Source: Prescottella subtropica
Lineage (GTDB): Bacteria; Actinomycetota; Actinomycetes; Mycobacteriales; Mycobacteriaceae
Direction: 5' to 3'
Assembly (NCBI RefSeq): GCF_005434945.1
Contig: NZ_SKCH01000015.1
Span: forward strand, 1 to 64,000
DNA length: 64,000 nucleotides
Shown: in pieces, positions 19,862 through 29,095 of the stretch
How positions within the stretch are numbered: the stretch's first letter is position 1
How the letters are laid out: each line of letters begins with the position of its first letter
Translations under genes and position numbers: made by a program
The notes under the pieces: generated by a model
The model's input: the letters and a program-made list of their open reading frames with translations, nothing else
What the model was told of the DNA's origin: nothing
The model's database searches: none

Positions 19862-20926
19862 ATGCTCATTTCTCAGCGACCCACGCTGTCCGAAGAGGTC
19901 ATCGCTGACAACCGCTCGAAGTTCGTCATCGAGCCCCTCGAGCCTGGCTTCGGGTACACCCTCGGCAATTCGCTGCGCCGCACCCTGCTGTCGTCGATCC
20001 CCGGCGCTGCTGTCACCAGCATCCGTATCGACGGCGTCCTGCACGAGTTCACCACCGTCCCCGGTGTGAAGGAAGATGTCACCGACATCATCCTGAACCT
20101 CAAGGGCCTGGTCGTGAGCTCCGAAGAGGACGAGCCGGTCACGATGTACGTCCGCAAGCAGGGCCCCGGGGCCGTGACTGCGGGTGACATCGTTCCGCCG
20201 GCCGGCGTCACGGTGAACAACCCGGATCTGCACATCGCCACCCTGAACGACAAGGGCAAGCTGGAGATCGAGCTCATCGTCGAGCGCGGTCGCGGCTACG
20301 TCCCCGCCGTTCAGAACAAGGCGGCCGGCGCAGAGATCGGCCGGATCCCGGTCGACTCGATCTACTCGCCGGTGCTCAAGGTCACCTACAAGGTGGAAGC
20401 GACCCGCGTCGAGCAGCGCACCGACTTCGATCGGTTGATTCTCGACGTGGAGACCAAGAACTCCATCACCGCTCGGGACGCGCTCGCTTCGGCGGGCAAG
20501 ACCCTGGTTGAGCTCTTCGGCCTGGCCCGTGAGCTGAACGTCGAAGCAGAAGGCATCGAGATCGGACCCTCGCCCGCCGAGGCCGACCACATCGCGTCCT
20601 TCGGGCTCCCCATCGAGGATCTGGACCTGACGGTCCGCTCCTACAACTGCCTCAAGCGCGAGGGTGTTCACACCGTCGGTGAGCTCGTGGCACGCACGGA
20701 GTCCGATCTGCTCGACATCCGCAACTTCGGACAGAAGTCCATCGACGAGGTCAAGGTCAAGCTGCATTCGCTCGGCCTCGCCCTCAAGGACAGCCCTGCG
20801 TCCTTCGATCCGACGACCGTTGCCGGCTACGACGCCGCCACCGGAACGTGGAGCGACACCGACGCCGGTACCTTCAGCGATGCTGACGGCACCGACCAGG
20901 ACTACGCCGAGACCGAACAGCTTTAA
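19862..20926 (+). CDS. rpoA: DNA-directed RNA polymerase alpha subunit
   Basis: The alpha subunit has 354 residues. The N-terminal dimerisation domain (about 1-230) starts [20 protein letters not shown] and contains [15 protein letters not shown]. The C-terminal domain (about 245-320) contains [16 protein letters not shown]-like helix-hairpin-helix sequence used for activator and UP-element contact. An acidic, Asp/Thr-rich tail of about 35 residues ends the protein. The start follows ACAGGAGGAAATCCA. Confidence 0.99.
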   Translation: MLISQRPTLSEEVIADNRSKFVIEPLEPGFGYTLGNSLRRTLLSSIPGAAVTSIRIDGVLHEFTTVPGVKEDVTDIILNLKGLVVSSEEDEPVTMYVRKQGPGAVTAGDIVPPAGVTVNNPDLHIATLNDKGKLEIELIVERGRGYVPAVQNKAAGAEIGRIPVDSIYSPVLKVTYKVEATRVEQRTDFDRLILDVETKNSITARDALASAGKTLVELFGLARELNVEAEGIEIGPSPAEADHIASFGLPIEDLDLTVRSYNCLKREGVHTVGELVARTESDLLDIRNFGQKSIDEVKVKLHSLGLALKDSPASFDPTTVAGYDAATGTWSDTDAGTFSDADGTDQDYAETEQL

Positions 20927-20981
20927 CCCGTAGCCCCCGGCACATGGGCAAATGTGCTGGGCGAGCCCAAGAGGAGCTCCA

Positions 20982-21470
20982 ATGCCCAAGCCCAAGAAGG
21001 GTGCCCGCTTCGGCGGGTCGGCGTCGCACCAGAAGGCGATCTTCGCCAACCTGGCGACCGCCCTCTTCGAACACGGCCGTATCACCACCACGGAGGCCAA
21101 GGCCAAGGCCCTGCGTCCGTACGCCGAGAAGCTCGTGACCAAGGCCAAGGGTGGAACCCTGGCCGACCGTCGTGAGGTTCTCAAGGTCATCCGCAACAAG
21201 GACGTCGTGCACGCCCTGTTCGCGGAGATCGGCCCGTTCTACGAGGATCGCGACGGCGGCTACACCCGCATCATCAAGACCATTCCCCGCAAGGGCGACA
21301 ACGCTCCGATGGCGATCATCGAGCTCGTCCGGGAGAAGACGGTCACCTCCGAGGCGGACCGCGCACGTCGCGTCGCTGCTTCGCAGGAAGCCGTGGTCGA
21401 GGAGACCAAGGCTGAGGACGCTGCCGAGGCACCCGCTGCCGAGGCCGAGTCCGCCGACGAGGCCAAGTAA
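20982..21470 (+). CDS. rplQ: 50S ribosomal protein L17
   Basis: L17, 162 residues, [20 protein letters not shown], at the tunnel exit region. The core ends near residue 125; the remaining Glu/Ala-rich tail is an actinobacterial extension. GAGGAGCTCC is the ribosome site. It is followed by truA, a conserved neighbour. Confidence 0.99.
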   Translation: MPKPKKGARFGGSASHQKAIFANLATALFEHGRITTTEAKAKALRPYAEKLVTKAKGGTLADRREVLKVIRNKDVVHALFAEIGPFYEDRDGGYTRIIKTIPRKGDNAPMAIIELVREKTVTSEADRARRVAASQEAVVEETKAEDAAEAPAAEAESADEAK

Positions 21471-21482
21471 GGACTAGTCCAC

Positions 21483-22382
21483 TTGGTTTCGGCACACAGC
21501 GCGAGCAATGCCGAATCGAACGAGCCCGCCGCCCCCCTCGGGGACGGCGGGCTCGTTCGCTTGCGGCTCGATATTTCCTACGACGGCACCGACTTCTCCG
21601 GGTGGGCGCGGCAGCCCGGCCGCCGCACCGTGTGCGGTGAGATCGAGGAGAAGCTGAGCGCGATCGTCCGTACCCCGGTCCTGTTGACGGTCGCCGGACG
21701 CACCGACGCCGGTGTCCACGCGAGTGGTCAGGTCGCGCACGTCGACGTCCCGGCCGACACGATTCCGGAGGATCCGTCCCGGCTGGTGCGGCGACTCGCC
21801 CGTTTCCTCCCGAAGGATGTGCGGGTCACCGGCGTCTCGTTCGCACCCGAGCATTTCGACGCCCGCTTCTCCGCGGTCCGCCGGCACTACGAGTACCGGT
21901 TGACGACCGCCCCACACGGTGCGGATCCGCTGCGGGCCCGCGACACCGTCGCATGGCCCAAGACCGTCGACGTGGACGCGATGCGGGAGGCGTCGTCCCG
22001 GCTGATCGGTCTGCACGACTTCGCGGCATTCTGCAAACGTCGCGAGGGTGCGACGACGGTCCGTGAGTTGCAGCGCTTCGACTGGGACCGCAACGGCGAC
22101 GAATTGACGGCCTTCGTCACCGCCGACGCGTTCTGCTGGTCGATGGTGCGCAGCCTCGTCGGGGCGGCACTCGCGGTCGGTGAGGGCCGGCGCACCGTCG
22201 AGTGGATGGGCGCCCTGTTGTCGGAGCGGGAACGGGCCAGCGCGGTCGCGGTCGCCCCGGCGCACGGGCTGTCGCTGGTGCGCGTCGACTACCCGGCGGA
22301 CGCGGATCTCGCGGCCCGCAACATCGCGACCCGGGAGACCCGGTCCCCGATCGACCCGGCCGGCGGCTGCTGCGGCGGCTGA
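21483..22382 (+). CDS. truA: tRNA pseudouridine(38-40) synthase TruA
   Basis: TruA converts uridines 38-40 of the tRNA anticodon stem to pseudouridine. The catalytic aspartate is in [42 protein letters not shown] matches the N-terminal fold. Start choice is uncertain: TTG 21483 is used here; a TTG at 21561 would begin directly at RLDISYDG. The segment between them encodes GDGGLVR, similar to other actinobacterial TruA, but also forms a perfect 15-bp hairpin. The protein ends in a Cys/Gly motif (GGCCGG). Confidence 0.92.
   Translation: MVSAHSASNAESNEPAAPLGDGGLVRLRLDISYDGTDFSGWARQPGRRTVCGEIEEKLSAIVRTPVLLTVAGRTDAGVHASGQVAHVDVPADTIPEDPSRLVRRLARFLPKDVRVTGVSFAPEHFDARFSAVRRHYEYRLTTAPHGADPLRARDTVAWPKTVDVDAMREASSRLIGLHDFAAFCKRREGATTVRELQRFDWDRNGDELTAFVTADAFCWSMVRSLVGAALAVGEGRRTVEWMGALLSERERASAVAVAPAHGLSLVRVDYPADADLAARNIATRETRSPIDPAGGCCGG
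21517..21559 (+). terminator. 15-bp hairpin inside the 5' end of truA
   Basis: CGAACGAGCCCGCCG (21517-21531) pairs perfectly with CGGCGGGCTCGTTCG (21545-21559), loop 13 nt, 47 bp after the rplQ stop. By position and shape it is the rplQ operon terminator, yet it lies in the truA reading frame. It could therefore attenuate truA. Confidence 0.6.
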
Positions 22383-22445
22383 AACCGCTCTCCGGCCGAC
22401 GCGGTGCTGCTACCGTCGCTCCCACATCAGGGGAGGGGGACGCGG

Positions 22446-23405
22446 ATGCGTCGGTCGGTGGTCGTGGTGATGGTGTCGGCGGTCCTGACGGCGGTCGCAC
22501 TGGCCGCACCCGGCGGTGCGGCCGCCGACCCGCTGCCGGTGCCGCACAACTTCTTCGCCGGGGCCGCGGCCGAGACCGCGGATCCCGGTGGGTCGCTGCC
22601 GGGTTCGAACGACTGGTCGTGCACGCCCACCGCGGAGCATCCGCGTCCGGTGATCCTGGTGCACGGCACCGGCGCCAACCGGCAGACCAACTGGGCCACG
22701 TACGTCCCGCTGCTGAAGAACGAGGGCTACTGCGTCTTCGCGCCCACGTACGGGGTGGTTCCCGGAAGTCAGTGGCCGCGTAGCGCGTTCGGCGGGCTGA
22801 CGCCGCCGGCCGACAGCGCGCACGAACTGTCGGCGTTCGTCGACCAGGTGCTCGCCGCGACGGGCGCGGAGAAGGTCGACATCGTCGGACATTCGCAGGG
22901 CACCCTGATGCCGGGCTACTACGTGCGGTTCCTCGGCGGCGCCGACAAGGTCGAGAACTATGTGTCGCTGGCCCCGCTGTGGCTGGGGGCGGGCGCATTC
23001 CGGTCCGGCGAGATCACCGAATTCGCACGACAGTTCGGGTTGCGTCCGCTGCAGGAGCAGACGTTCGGGCAGCTGTGCGCCGCCTGCCTGGACATGGCGC
23101 CCGGCACCGACTTCGTCGACGCCATGAACGCCGCCGGCGGACCGTACGCGCCGGGCGTGCACTACACGAACATCGCGACCCGCTACGACGAACTGGTCGT
23201 GCCCTACACCAACGGGCTGGTGCCCGGACCGGACACCGTCAACGTCGTCGTCCAGGACGGGTGCCCGCAGGACCTGTCCGAGCATCTCGCGATCGCCGCG
23301 TCACCGGTCGCGGCGGGGTATGTGCTCAACGCGCTCGATCCGGAGCATCCGCGTCCGGTGCCGTGCCTGCCGATCGCGCCGCTGACCGGCACCCCTCTCG
23401 GGTGA
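22446..23405 (+). CDS. Secreted lipase/esterase (alpha/beta hydrolase, EstB-like)
   Basis: This 319-residue protein has a Sec signal peptide (MRRSVVVVMVSAVLTAVALA, cleavage near AAA at 25-27). It has the lipase features ILVHGTGAN near residue 70, and nucleophile Ser150 in GHSQG. Probable Asp and His are in YDELVVP and SEHLA. It resembles class 2 triacylglycerol lipases of actinobacteria. Four or more cysteines suggest disulfides. The ATG follows AGGGGAGGGGG; an upstream ATG is not supported. Substrate is likely short- or medium-chain acyl esters; M. tuberculosis carries cutinase-like genes at this position (recalled). Confidence 0.85.
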   Translation: MRRSVVVVMVSAVLTAVALAAPGGAAADPLPVPHNFFAGAAAETADPGGSLPGSNDWSCTPTAEHPRPVILVHGTGANRQTNWATYVPLLKNEGYCVFAPTYGVVPGSQWPRSAFGGLTPPADSAHELSAFVDQVLAATGAEKVDIVGHSQGTLMPGYYVRFLGGADKVENYVSLAPLWLGAGAFRSGEITEFARQFGLRPLQEQTFGQLCAACLDMAPGTDFVDAMNAAGGPYAPGVHYTNIATRYDELVVPYTNGLVPGPDTVNVVVQDGCPQDLSEHLAIAASPVAAGYVLNALDPEHPRPVPCLPIAPLTGTPLG

Positions 23406-23432
23406 ACCGGTGAGCGGCGCGCGGCGGCCGGT

Positions 23433-24575
23433 TCAGTTCGCGAGCTGGCGGGCGATGACCAGACGCTGAATCTGGTTGGTGCCCTCGAAGATCTGGGTGA
23501 TCTTCGCTTCACGCATGTAGCGCTCCACCGGGAAGTCCTGCGTGTAGCCGTAGCCGCCGAACACCTGCACGGCGTCGGTGGTGACCTTCATGGCCGCGTC
23601 GGTGGCGATGAGCTTGGCGACCGAGGCCTGACGCGAGTACGGCATGCCGGCGTCGCGGCGGCGGGCCGCGTCCAGGTAGGTGGCGCGGGCCGAGTCGACG
23701 GCGGCCGCCATGTCGGCGAGCACGAAGCCGAGACCCTGGTGGTCGATGATCCGCTTGCCGAACGCCTTGCGCTCCTTGGCGTAGGCGACGGCGTCGTCGA
23801 GCGCACCCTGCGCGATACCGACCGCGCAGGCCGCGATGCCCAGACGTCCGGAGTCGAGTGCACTGAACGCGATCGGCAGACCCTGACCGGGCTTGCCGAT
23901 CATCCGCTCGGCCGGGACGAAGGCGTCGTCGTAGTGCGCGGACGTGGTCGGGACCGCGCGCAGGCCCATCTTCTCCTCGGGCTTGCCGAAGCTCAGACCC
24001 TCGGTGCCCTTGGGGACGAGGAAGCACGAGACGCCGCGGGAGCCCTCGTCGCTGGTACGGGCGAACAGCGTGTAGAAGTCGGCGCGACCGCCGTTGGTGA
24101 TCCACGCCTTGGCGCCGTTGATGCGGTAGCCGCCCTCGACCTCGGTGGCCTTGCAGGCCAGCGCGGCCGCGTCGGAACCGGCCTGCGGCTCGGACAGGCT
24201 GTAGGCGCCGATGGTCTCGCCGCCGAGCATGTCGGGCAGCCACTTCGCCTTCTGCTCGTCGGTGCCGTGGGTGGCCAGCGAGTAGCAGGACAGGCTGTGG
24301 ACGCTGGTGGCGACGGCGACGGCCGCCCAGCGGGCCGCGATCTCCTCGAGTACCTGCAGGTAGACCTCGTACGGCTGGTCGCCGCCACCGAACTCCTCCG
24401 GGTACGGCAGGCTCAGCAGCCCGGCGCGGCCCAGAGCGGGGAAGACGCCGTCGGGGAACGTCTCGTGCTTCTCGCAGTCGTCGACGATCGGGGCGAGCAC
24501 CTTGTCCGCGACGTCGCGGGTGAGGTCGATGAGGTCGTGGGCTTCCTGGGTGGGCAGCAGGCGTTCGACGGGCAC
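23433..24575 (-). CDS. Acyl-CoA dehydrogenase
   Basis: This 380-residue flavoenzyme catalyses alpha,beta-desaturation of acyl-CoA. It has the FAD/substrate motifs GAYSLSEPQAGSD and GAKAWITNGG, and the C-terminal QVFGGYGYTQDFPVERYMREAKI. The catalytic base is expected in IFEGTNQIQR. The length and motifs fit short or branched-chain enzymes. GTG 24575 was chosen because GAGGAG lies seven bases upstream; a longer open frame runs into the operator. It is divergent from a TetR gene that probably controls it. Confidence 0.92.
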   Translation of the reverse strand: MPVERLLPTQEAHDLIDLTRDVADKVLAPIVDDCEKHETFPDGVFPALGRAGLLSLPYPEEFGGGDQPYEVYLQVLEEIAARWAAVAVATSVHSLSCYSLATHGTDEQKAKWLPDMLGGETIGAYSLSEPQAGSDAAALACKATEVEGGYRINGAKAWITNGGRADFYTLFARTSDEGSRGVSCFLVPKGTEGLSFGKPEEKMGLRAVPTTSAHYDDAFVPAERMIGKPGQGLPIAFSALDSGRLGIAACAVGIAQGALDDAVAYAKERKAFGKRIIDHQGLGFVLADMAAAVDSARATYLDAARRRDAGMPYSRQASVAKLIATDAAMKVTTDAVQVFGGYGYTQDFPVERYMREAKITQIFEGTNQIQRLVIARQLAN

Positions 24576-24602
24576 GGGGCGCTCCTCGCGGATCGGGAAA
24601 GT

Positions 24603-24628
24603 AGTACTGACAACGATACTCCAGTACT
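24603..24628 (+). promoter_or_regulatory. Palindromic operator between acyl-CoA dehydrogenase and TetR genes
   Basis: AGTACTG (24603-24609) and CAGTACT (24622-24628) form an inverted repeat with a 12-bp spacer in the 62-bp divergent promoter region. The right arm overlaps TACTGT (24625-24630), a -10 box seven bases before the tetR ATG. A dimeric TetR protein binding here would repress both genes. Confidence 0.6.
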
Positions 24629-24637
24629 GTTTCGGGT

Positions 24638-25207
24638 ATGGCAACCCCGGTGAAGATGACCGCGCGACGCATCGCCCTGTTCGACGCCCTGGTCACACTG
24701 ATCCTCGACGAGGGATTCGCGCACCTCACCCTCGACGAACTCGCCGCCCGCCTGCACTGCTCGAAGTCCACGCTCTACCGGCTCGCCGACAGCAAGGAAC
24801 AACTGGTGCGGGCCGCGACGGTGTACTTCTTCCGCGGCGCCACCGACCGGGTCGAGGCCCGGCTGGCCGACGCCGCCGGTGCCCGGGAACGCATCCGCAC
24901 CTACCTCGAGGCCGTCGGGGAGCAACTGCGTCCCGCATCGGCACGGTTCATGGAGGACCTGGCCGCCGACTCCGCGGTCCGGGAGGTCTACGAACGCAAC
25001 ACCCGGTTCGCGGCCCGCCGCGTCCAGGAACTCATCACCGAGGGTGTCGCCGCCGGGGAGTTGCGGGACGCGCACGCCGCGTTCGTCGGGGACGTCGCCG
25101 CCGCCGCGATGGTGCGGATCCAGCAGCGTCAGGTCGCCGCCGCCACCGGCCTCGACGACGCCGAGGCGTACCAGGAACTCGCGGTCCTGCTGACCAGCGG
25201 GCTCTGA
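24638..25207 (+). CDS. TetR-family transcriptional regulator
   Basis: This 189-residue repressor-type protein has an N-terminal HTH, LTLDELAARLHCSKSTLYRLADSKEQLV (about residues 30-57), and an all-helical ligand domain. It is divergent from the acyl-CoA dehydrogenase gene and shares a 62-bp promoter region with a clear palindrome. Autoregulation and control of the neighbour by an acyl-CoA-type ligand is inferred. No ribosome site is visible and the -10 box is seven bases from ATG, so the mRNA may be leaderless. Confidence 0.9.
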   Translation: MATPVKMTARRIALFDALVTLILDEGFAHLTLDELAARLHCSKSTLYRLADSKEQLVRAATVYFFRGATDRVEARLADAAGARERIRTYLEAVGEQLRPASARFMEDLAADSAVREVYERNTRFAARRVQELITEGVAAGELRDAHAAFVGDVAAAAMVRIQQRQVAAATGLDDAEAYQELAVLLTSGL

Positions 25208-25217
25208 ACGCGGACCC

Positions 25218-25223
25218 TAGGAT
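25218..25223 (+). promoter_or_regulatory. -10 box for a probable leaderless FMN reductase mRNA
   Basis: TAGGAT sits seven bases before the ATG at 25231, inside the gap after the TetR gene. This spacing places the transcription start at or next to the start codon. Confidence 0.45.
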
Positions 25224-25230
25224 CGGGGGC

Positions 25231-25785
25231 ATGCCGACGACTGTGCCCCTGCGACTCGAGGTGATCGTCGGCAGCGTGCGGGCCGGACGGTTCGCGCCGG
25301 TGGTCGCCGACTGGTTCGTCGACCGGCTGACAGCCCACGACGAGTTCGAGGCCGCGGTCCTCGACCTGGCGGAGTATGCACTGCCGCAGGACCTTTCACA
25401 GTCCCCCGTGGTGGACGCATTCACCGAGCGGATCGGGGCCGCCGACGCATTCGTCGTCGTCACCAGCGAGTACAACCACGGCTACCCGGCGGCACTCAAG
25501 ACCGCGTTCGACACCGTCAAACACCAGTGGCGGGCCAAGCCGATCGGGTTCGTCGCATACGGCGGCATGTCCGGCGGGCTGCGCGCCGTCGAACAACTCC
25601 GGCAGGTGGTCGCCGAACTGCACATGGTCTCCGTGCGGGACGCCGTCAGTTTCCACCAGGCGCGCCGGCACTTCGACCCCGCCGACGGCGCCGCCGCCGA
25701 TGCGGCCGACCGGATGCTCGGCCAGCTCGCCTGGTGGGCCGACACGCTCCGCGAACGACGGAACCGGGAGCCGTACCCGGGCTGA
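25231..25785 (+). CDS. NADPH-dependent FMN reductase (flavodoxin fold)
   Basis: This 184-residue protein has the FMN reductase pattern: phosphate loop VGSVRAGRFAPVVADWF at residues 13-29 and TSEYNHGYPAALKTAFD near residue 78. The family reduces FMN or quinones with NAD(P)H. It is downstream of the TetR gene by 23 bp but seems to have its own -10 box. It converges on eccE, with only three bases between the stops. Confidence 0.88.
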   Translation: MPTTVPLRLEVIVGSVRAGRFAPVVADWFVDRLTAHDEFEAAVLDLAEYALPQDLSQSPVVDAFTERIGAADAFVVVTSEYNHGYPAALKTAFDTVKHQWRAKPIGFVAYGGMSGGLRAVEQLRQVVAELHMVSVRDAVSFHQARRHFDPADGAAADAADRMLGQLAWWADTLRERRNREPYPG

Positions 25786-25788
25786 GGG

Positions 25789-27420
25789 TCAGACGGGCGC
25801 CGGCAGCGCCGTGGTCGGCCGGCCGACGAACGCGACCTCCGACGGAATCGTCACCACCGCCAGCTCGAGGTGCACGGCCCCGACGGTCAGCACGACCCGG
25901 TCCCCGCACCCGCCGGGCTGCACGATCGCCACGTCCGGACGAGCCGGCGGGCACAACCGCGGATCCGGGTGGACGTGGACGAGCGTCACCCCCGGACGGG
26001 CCGGCGGCGCGGGCACCCCGTCGACGACGACGGTATCGACGGCACTACCGGCCCCGTCGGTCCCGGGCACGTCGTCGGACAGCCGCAACAGGATCGGGTT
26101 CGCGACCGCACCGACCAGCGTGGCCCACGTGTGCGGGCGATCGGTGCGCACCAGCACCCGCGCACCCGTCGCGACGGCCCGGAACACCACCTGCTGCGCG
26201 ACGTGCAACTCGCCGGCCACGTACACGTCGGTGACACCGGGGCCGGTGAGCCGCGCGGCCACCGCATCGCCGTGGACGTCCGCGCCGACGAGCTGCCCGC
26301 ATCCGGTCGCGGGCAGCTGCAGGGCATCGAGCCGGCCGCGGTCGACGTCGCGCAGCGGGACGAGACCGTCGAGCTCCGGTGCCGACACCGGCAGAAGCGC
26401 CGACAGCGCGTCCCGATGCCGTCCGTGCACGACGATCAGACCCGGCAGGCGCGGGCGGGCGACACCGTCCCGCACCGTCCACCCGACCGACGCACCCACC
26501 CGCACCGCCCCGGACCGTCCCGGCCGGATCCGCACCGCCAGCGTGGTGCCGAGGCTCGGCACCGCCACCGCCCGCGCCAGGAACTGCGCCGACAACCGGC
26601 GCGGATCGACCACGGCACCGACGTGGCGGGCCCCGGTGAGCGGAACATGATCCCAGCGCCGCGCCATCGCATCCGGGTGGACGCCCCGGCAGATCCGGGC
26701 GCACACCGACTCGATCTCGGACGCCGACAGGATCCGCGCCGGACAACCCGCGTCGGCGAGCGTGCGGATCACCCGCCGGGCCGCGACCGCCACCGTCCGG
26801 GACAGGCCGTCGGCGCCGCCCCCACGACGGGCCGCCGCCGCGGCACTCGCGGCGACGTCGAACCGGAGCGTGACCCACACCGACCGCCGCCCCGACGCCG
26901 GCAGCGGGCCGATCAGCGCGTCGTACACGTCGGCGACCGCCGTCCCCTCCGCCGTCCGGGAACCGTGGGAGACGACATCGATCCCGGCGAGCGTGACATC
27001 GTTCTGCTCGAGACAGTCCGCGAGCGACGACAGCGGCAGATACGGGACGGTGATGCAGGCATCGCGGGTGAGACGGCTCGGCCCGGGGCCCGGCGGCAGT
27101 ACCTCGAGGACCGCCAGCACCTGGCCGCCCACCCGATGCAGGCCCACCGTCTCCCCGGCGGCGGTGAAGTCGTCGCCGACACCGATCCCGGCCCGGCGCC
27201 CGCACAGGTGACGCCACGCCGACACCGCCCAGGTCAGCGGCCATCGGCCCCCGACCCGGACGAACAGGCCCGCACCGAGCACCGCGGCGACGGTGAGCGC
27301 CGCCCACCACGGCAACCCGGCCCACACACCGAGCAGACCGGCCGCGACCGCGAGCAACTGCGCCACCACCACGGTGGCCGGAAACGTGTACGGACGGCGT
27401 CCGGTACGGAAATGGTCCAC
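25789..27420 (-). CDS. eccE4: ESX-4 type VII secretion component EccE
   Basis: This 543-residue protein has two N-terminal membrane spans (about 14-34 and 38-56), then a large soluble EccE domain. ITVPYLPLSSLADCLEQNDVTLAGIDVVSHG and the flanking Ala/Arg-rich region resemble EccE of mycobacteria. In ESX machines EccE stabilises the outer part of the inner-membrane complex. The start is GTG after GGGGAGGAACC; the much longer open frame upstream is antisense to eccB. It is divergent from eccB. EccE is absent from the M. tuberculosis ESX-4 locus but, as recalled, present in M. abscessus and related genera. Confidence 0.82.
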   Translation of the reverse strand: MDHFRTGRRPYTFPATVVVAQLLAVAAGLLGVWAGLPWWAALTVAAVLGAGLFVRVGGRWPLTWAVSAWRHLCGRRAGIGVGDDFTAAGETVGLHRVGGQVLAVLEVLPPGPGPSRLTRDACITVPYLPLSSLADCLEQNDVTLAGIDVVSHGSRTAEGTAVADVYDALIGPLPASGRRSVWVTLRFDVAASAAAAARRGGGADGLSRTVAVAARRVIRTLADAGCPARILSASEIESVCARICRGVHPDAMARRWDHVPLTGARHVGAVVDPRRLSAQFLARAVAVPSLGTTLAVRIRPGRSGAVRVGASVGWTVRDGVARPRLPGLIVVHGRHRDALSALLPVSAPELDGLVPLRDVDRGRLDALQLPATGCGQLVGADVHGDAVAARLTGPGVTDVYVAGELHVAQQVVFRAVATGARVLVRTDRPHTWATLVGAVANPILLRLSDDVPGTDGAGSAVDTVVVDGVPAPPARPGVTLVHVHPDPRLCPPARPDVAIVQPGGCGDRVVLTVGAVHLELAVVTIPSEVAFVGRPTTALPAPV

Positions 27421-27558
27421 GGTTCCTCCCCAGTACCTGAACCAGACGGACAACTCGTCCGCCGAAGAGTGAGTATCCGCGAACTGTACTGTGTGGGATC
27501 GAAGCGCGTGCCACCGTGGGGGTCGGAGCGCGCTTCGGGGGATTCCTGGGGAGGGAAC

Positions 27559-29031
27559 ATGGCTGCGCAGCCGACGACGCGATGGCAGATCAGCGGATAC
27601 CGATTCCTCGTGCGCCGCATGGAACATGCGCTCGTCCGCCGCGACGTGCGCATGCTGCACGACCCGATGCGGTCCCAGTCGCGGGCGCTCGCGGTGGGGG
27701 CCGTGATCGCGTGCCTCGGGCTGGCCGGGTGCGCGGCACTGGCCCTGATCCGCCCGCAGGACAAGATCGGTGACGCGGCGATCGTCGTCGGAAAGGATTC
27801 GGGCGCAATGTTCGTCGCGATGGACGGCGCACTGCACCCGGTGCTCAACCTGGCGTCGGCGCGGCTGATCGTGGGGGAGGCCGCGACACCGGCCGTCGTC
27901 GCCGAAACCGAGATCGGGGACCGTCCACGGGGTGCGCTCGTCGGGATCCCCGGGGCGCCGTCGGCGCTGCCGGCCGGCGCCGGCCCCGACGGCGAGCCGT
28001 GGACCGTGTGCGACACCGTCTCCGACAGCGGGACATCCACCGCCGCAACGACCGTCGTCGTCGGTGAACCCGAATGGAACGACCGTGTCGGGCCGCTCCC
28101 GGCCGGGGCCGCGCTGCTCGTCGAACACGACGACCGCACGTATCTCGTGTACGACGGCCGCCGCGCCGCCGTCGACCTCACCGACCGCGGCGTCACCCGG
28201 GCGCTCGGACTCGAGGGGGCGCGGCCGCGTCCGATCAGCCGGGGCCTGCTCAACGCGATCCCGGAGGCATCGGCGATCACCGCCCCCACTGTCCCCGGCA
28301 TCGGAGGCCGACCCACCTACGAAACAGCAGGCCGGACAATCGGTTCCGTCGTGAAGGTCATGCGCGGCAACGAACCCCACCACTACGTGGTCCTCCGCGA
28401 CGGCATCCAGGAAGTGGGAGAGGCGACGGCGCTGCTGCTTCACTTCACCGACTCGCAGGGACATTCGGAGGTGCCCACCGTCGCCCCCGACGCACTGTCC
28501 GGCGCGCCCACCGTGCACGACCTCGACGTCGACTCGTTCCCGGACGTCCCACCCCGCCTCGTCACCGCCGACCGATCCGTCGGCTGCCTGACGTGGACAC
28601 CCCGCGCGGCCGCCGCCGGGGACGGCTCCGGCCGCGTCGACGCCGACCTGACCCTGTCGGCGGGACGGACCCTGCCCGTGCCCGACGATGCCCGCCCGGT
28701 CCGGCTCGCACAGGCCGACGGATCCGGCGACAACGCCGACGCCGCCTACGTGCGGCCCGGCAGCGGCGGATTCGTGCAGACGACCGGACTCGAATCCGGC
28801 AGCGCACGTCAAGGCGGACTGTTCTTCGTCGCCGACACCGGCGTCCGCTACGGCATCACCGACACCGACGCCGCGACAGCCCTCGGCTTCGAGACCCCCG
28901 GGGCGCCCGCACCGTGGCGGATCGTCGACCTCCTCGCCCCCGGACCGTCCCTCGGCCGCGCGCAGGCACTCGTCGCACACGACGGGATCGCGCCCGACAC
29001 GGCACCCGCCCCGATCGCCGCCGGGAACTGA
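27559..29031 (+). CDS. eccB4: ESX-4 type VII secretion component EccB
   Basis: EccB, 490 residues, has a cytosolic N-terminus QPTTRWQISGYRFLVRRMEHALVRRD, typical of the family, and one membrane span at about residues 43-64. The large periplasmic domain has EccB repeats and a cysteine pair (WTVCDTV, VGCLTW). It anchors the ESX hexamer in the periplasm. A GGGGAGGGAAC site precedes the ATG. It converges on mycP with 38 bp between them, spanned by a short direct repeat. Confidence 0.93.
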   Translation: MAAQPTTRWQISGYRFLVRRMEHALVRRDVRMLHDPMRSQSRALAVGAVIACLGLAGCAALALIRPQDKIGDAAIVVGKDSGAMFVAMDGALHPVLNLASARLIVGEAATPAVVAETEIGDRPRGALVGIPGAPSALPAGAGPDGEPWTVCDTVSDSGTSTAATTVVVGEPEWNDRVGPLPAGAALLVEHDDRTYLVYDGRRAAVDLTDRGVTRALGLEGARPRPISRGLLNAIPEASAITAPTVPGIGGRPTYETAGRTIGSVVKVMRGNEPHHYVVLRDGIQEVGEATALLLHFTDSQGHSEVPTVAPDALSGAPTVHDLDVDSFPDVPPRLVTADRSVGCLTWTPRAAAAGDGSGRVDADLTLSAGRTLPVPDDARPVRLAQADGSGDNADAAYVRPGSGGFVQTTGLESGSARQGGLFFVADTGVRYGITDTDAATALGFETPGAPAPWRIVDLLAPGPSLGRAQALVAHDGIAPDTAPAPIAAGN

Positions 29032-29035
29032 CAGT

Positions 29036-29095
29036 TACATGTTGCTACATGTTGCGGCGCCGCCGACAGTTACATGTTGCGGCGCCGCCGCAGCG
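29036..29095 (+). repeat. 25-bp direct repeat over the eccB-mycP junction
   Basis: The unit starting TACATGTTGCGGCGCCGCCG and ending ACAGT occurs about 2.3 times in tandem. One partial and one full copy are intergenic; the third forms the last codons of mycP (RRRNM and stop). It looks like a local duplication that copied the mycP 3' end. Confidence 0.7.

Noticed and set aside
18716-21199. An 827-codon minus-strand frame
   Set aside because: It runs antisense through rpsK, rpsD, rpoA and rplQ, all of which are certain genes.
25870-27558. Long upstream extension of eccB
   Set aside because: The frame is antisense to eccE. The true EccB N-terminus (QPTTRWQISGYRF) starts at 27559 with a ribosome site.
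27421-28980. Long upstream extension of eccE
   Set aside because: Antisense to eccB; a GTG with a strong ribosome site at 27420 starts the EccE N-terminal membrane spans.
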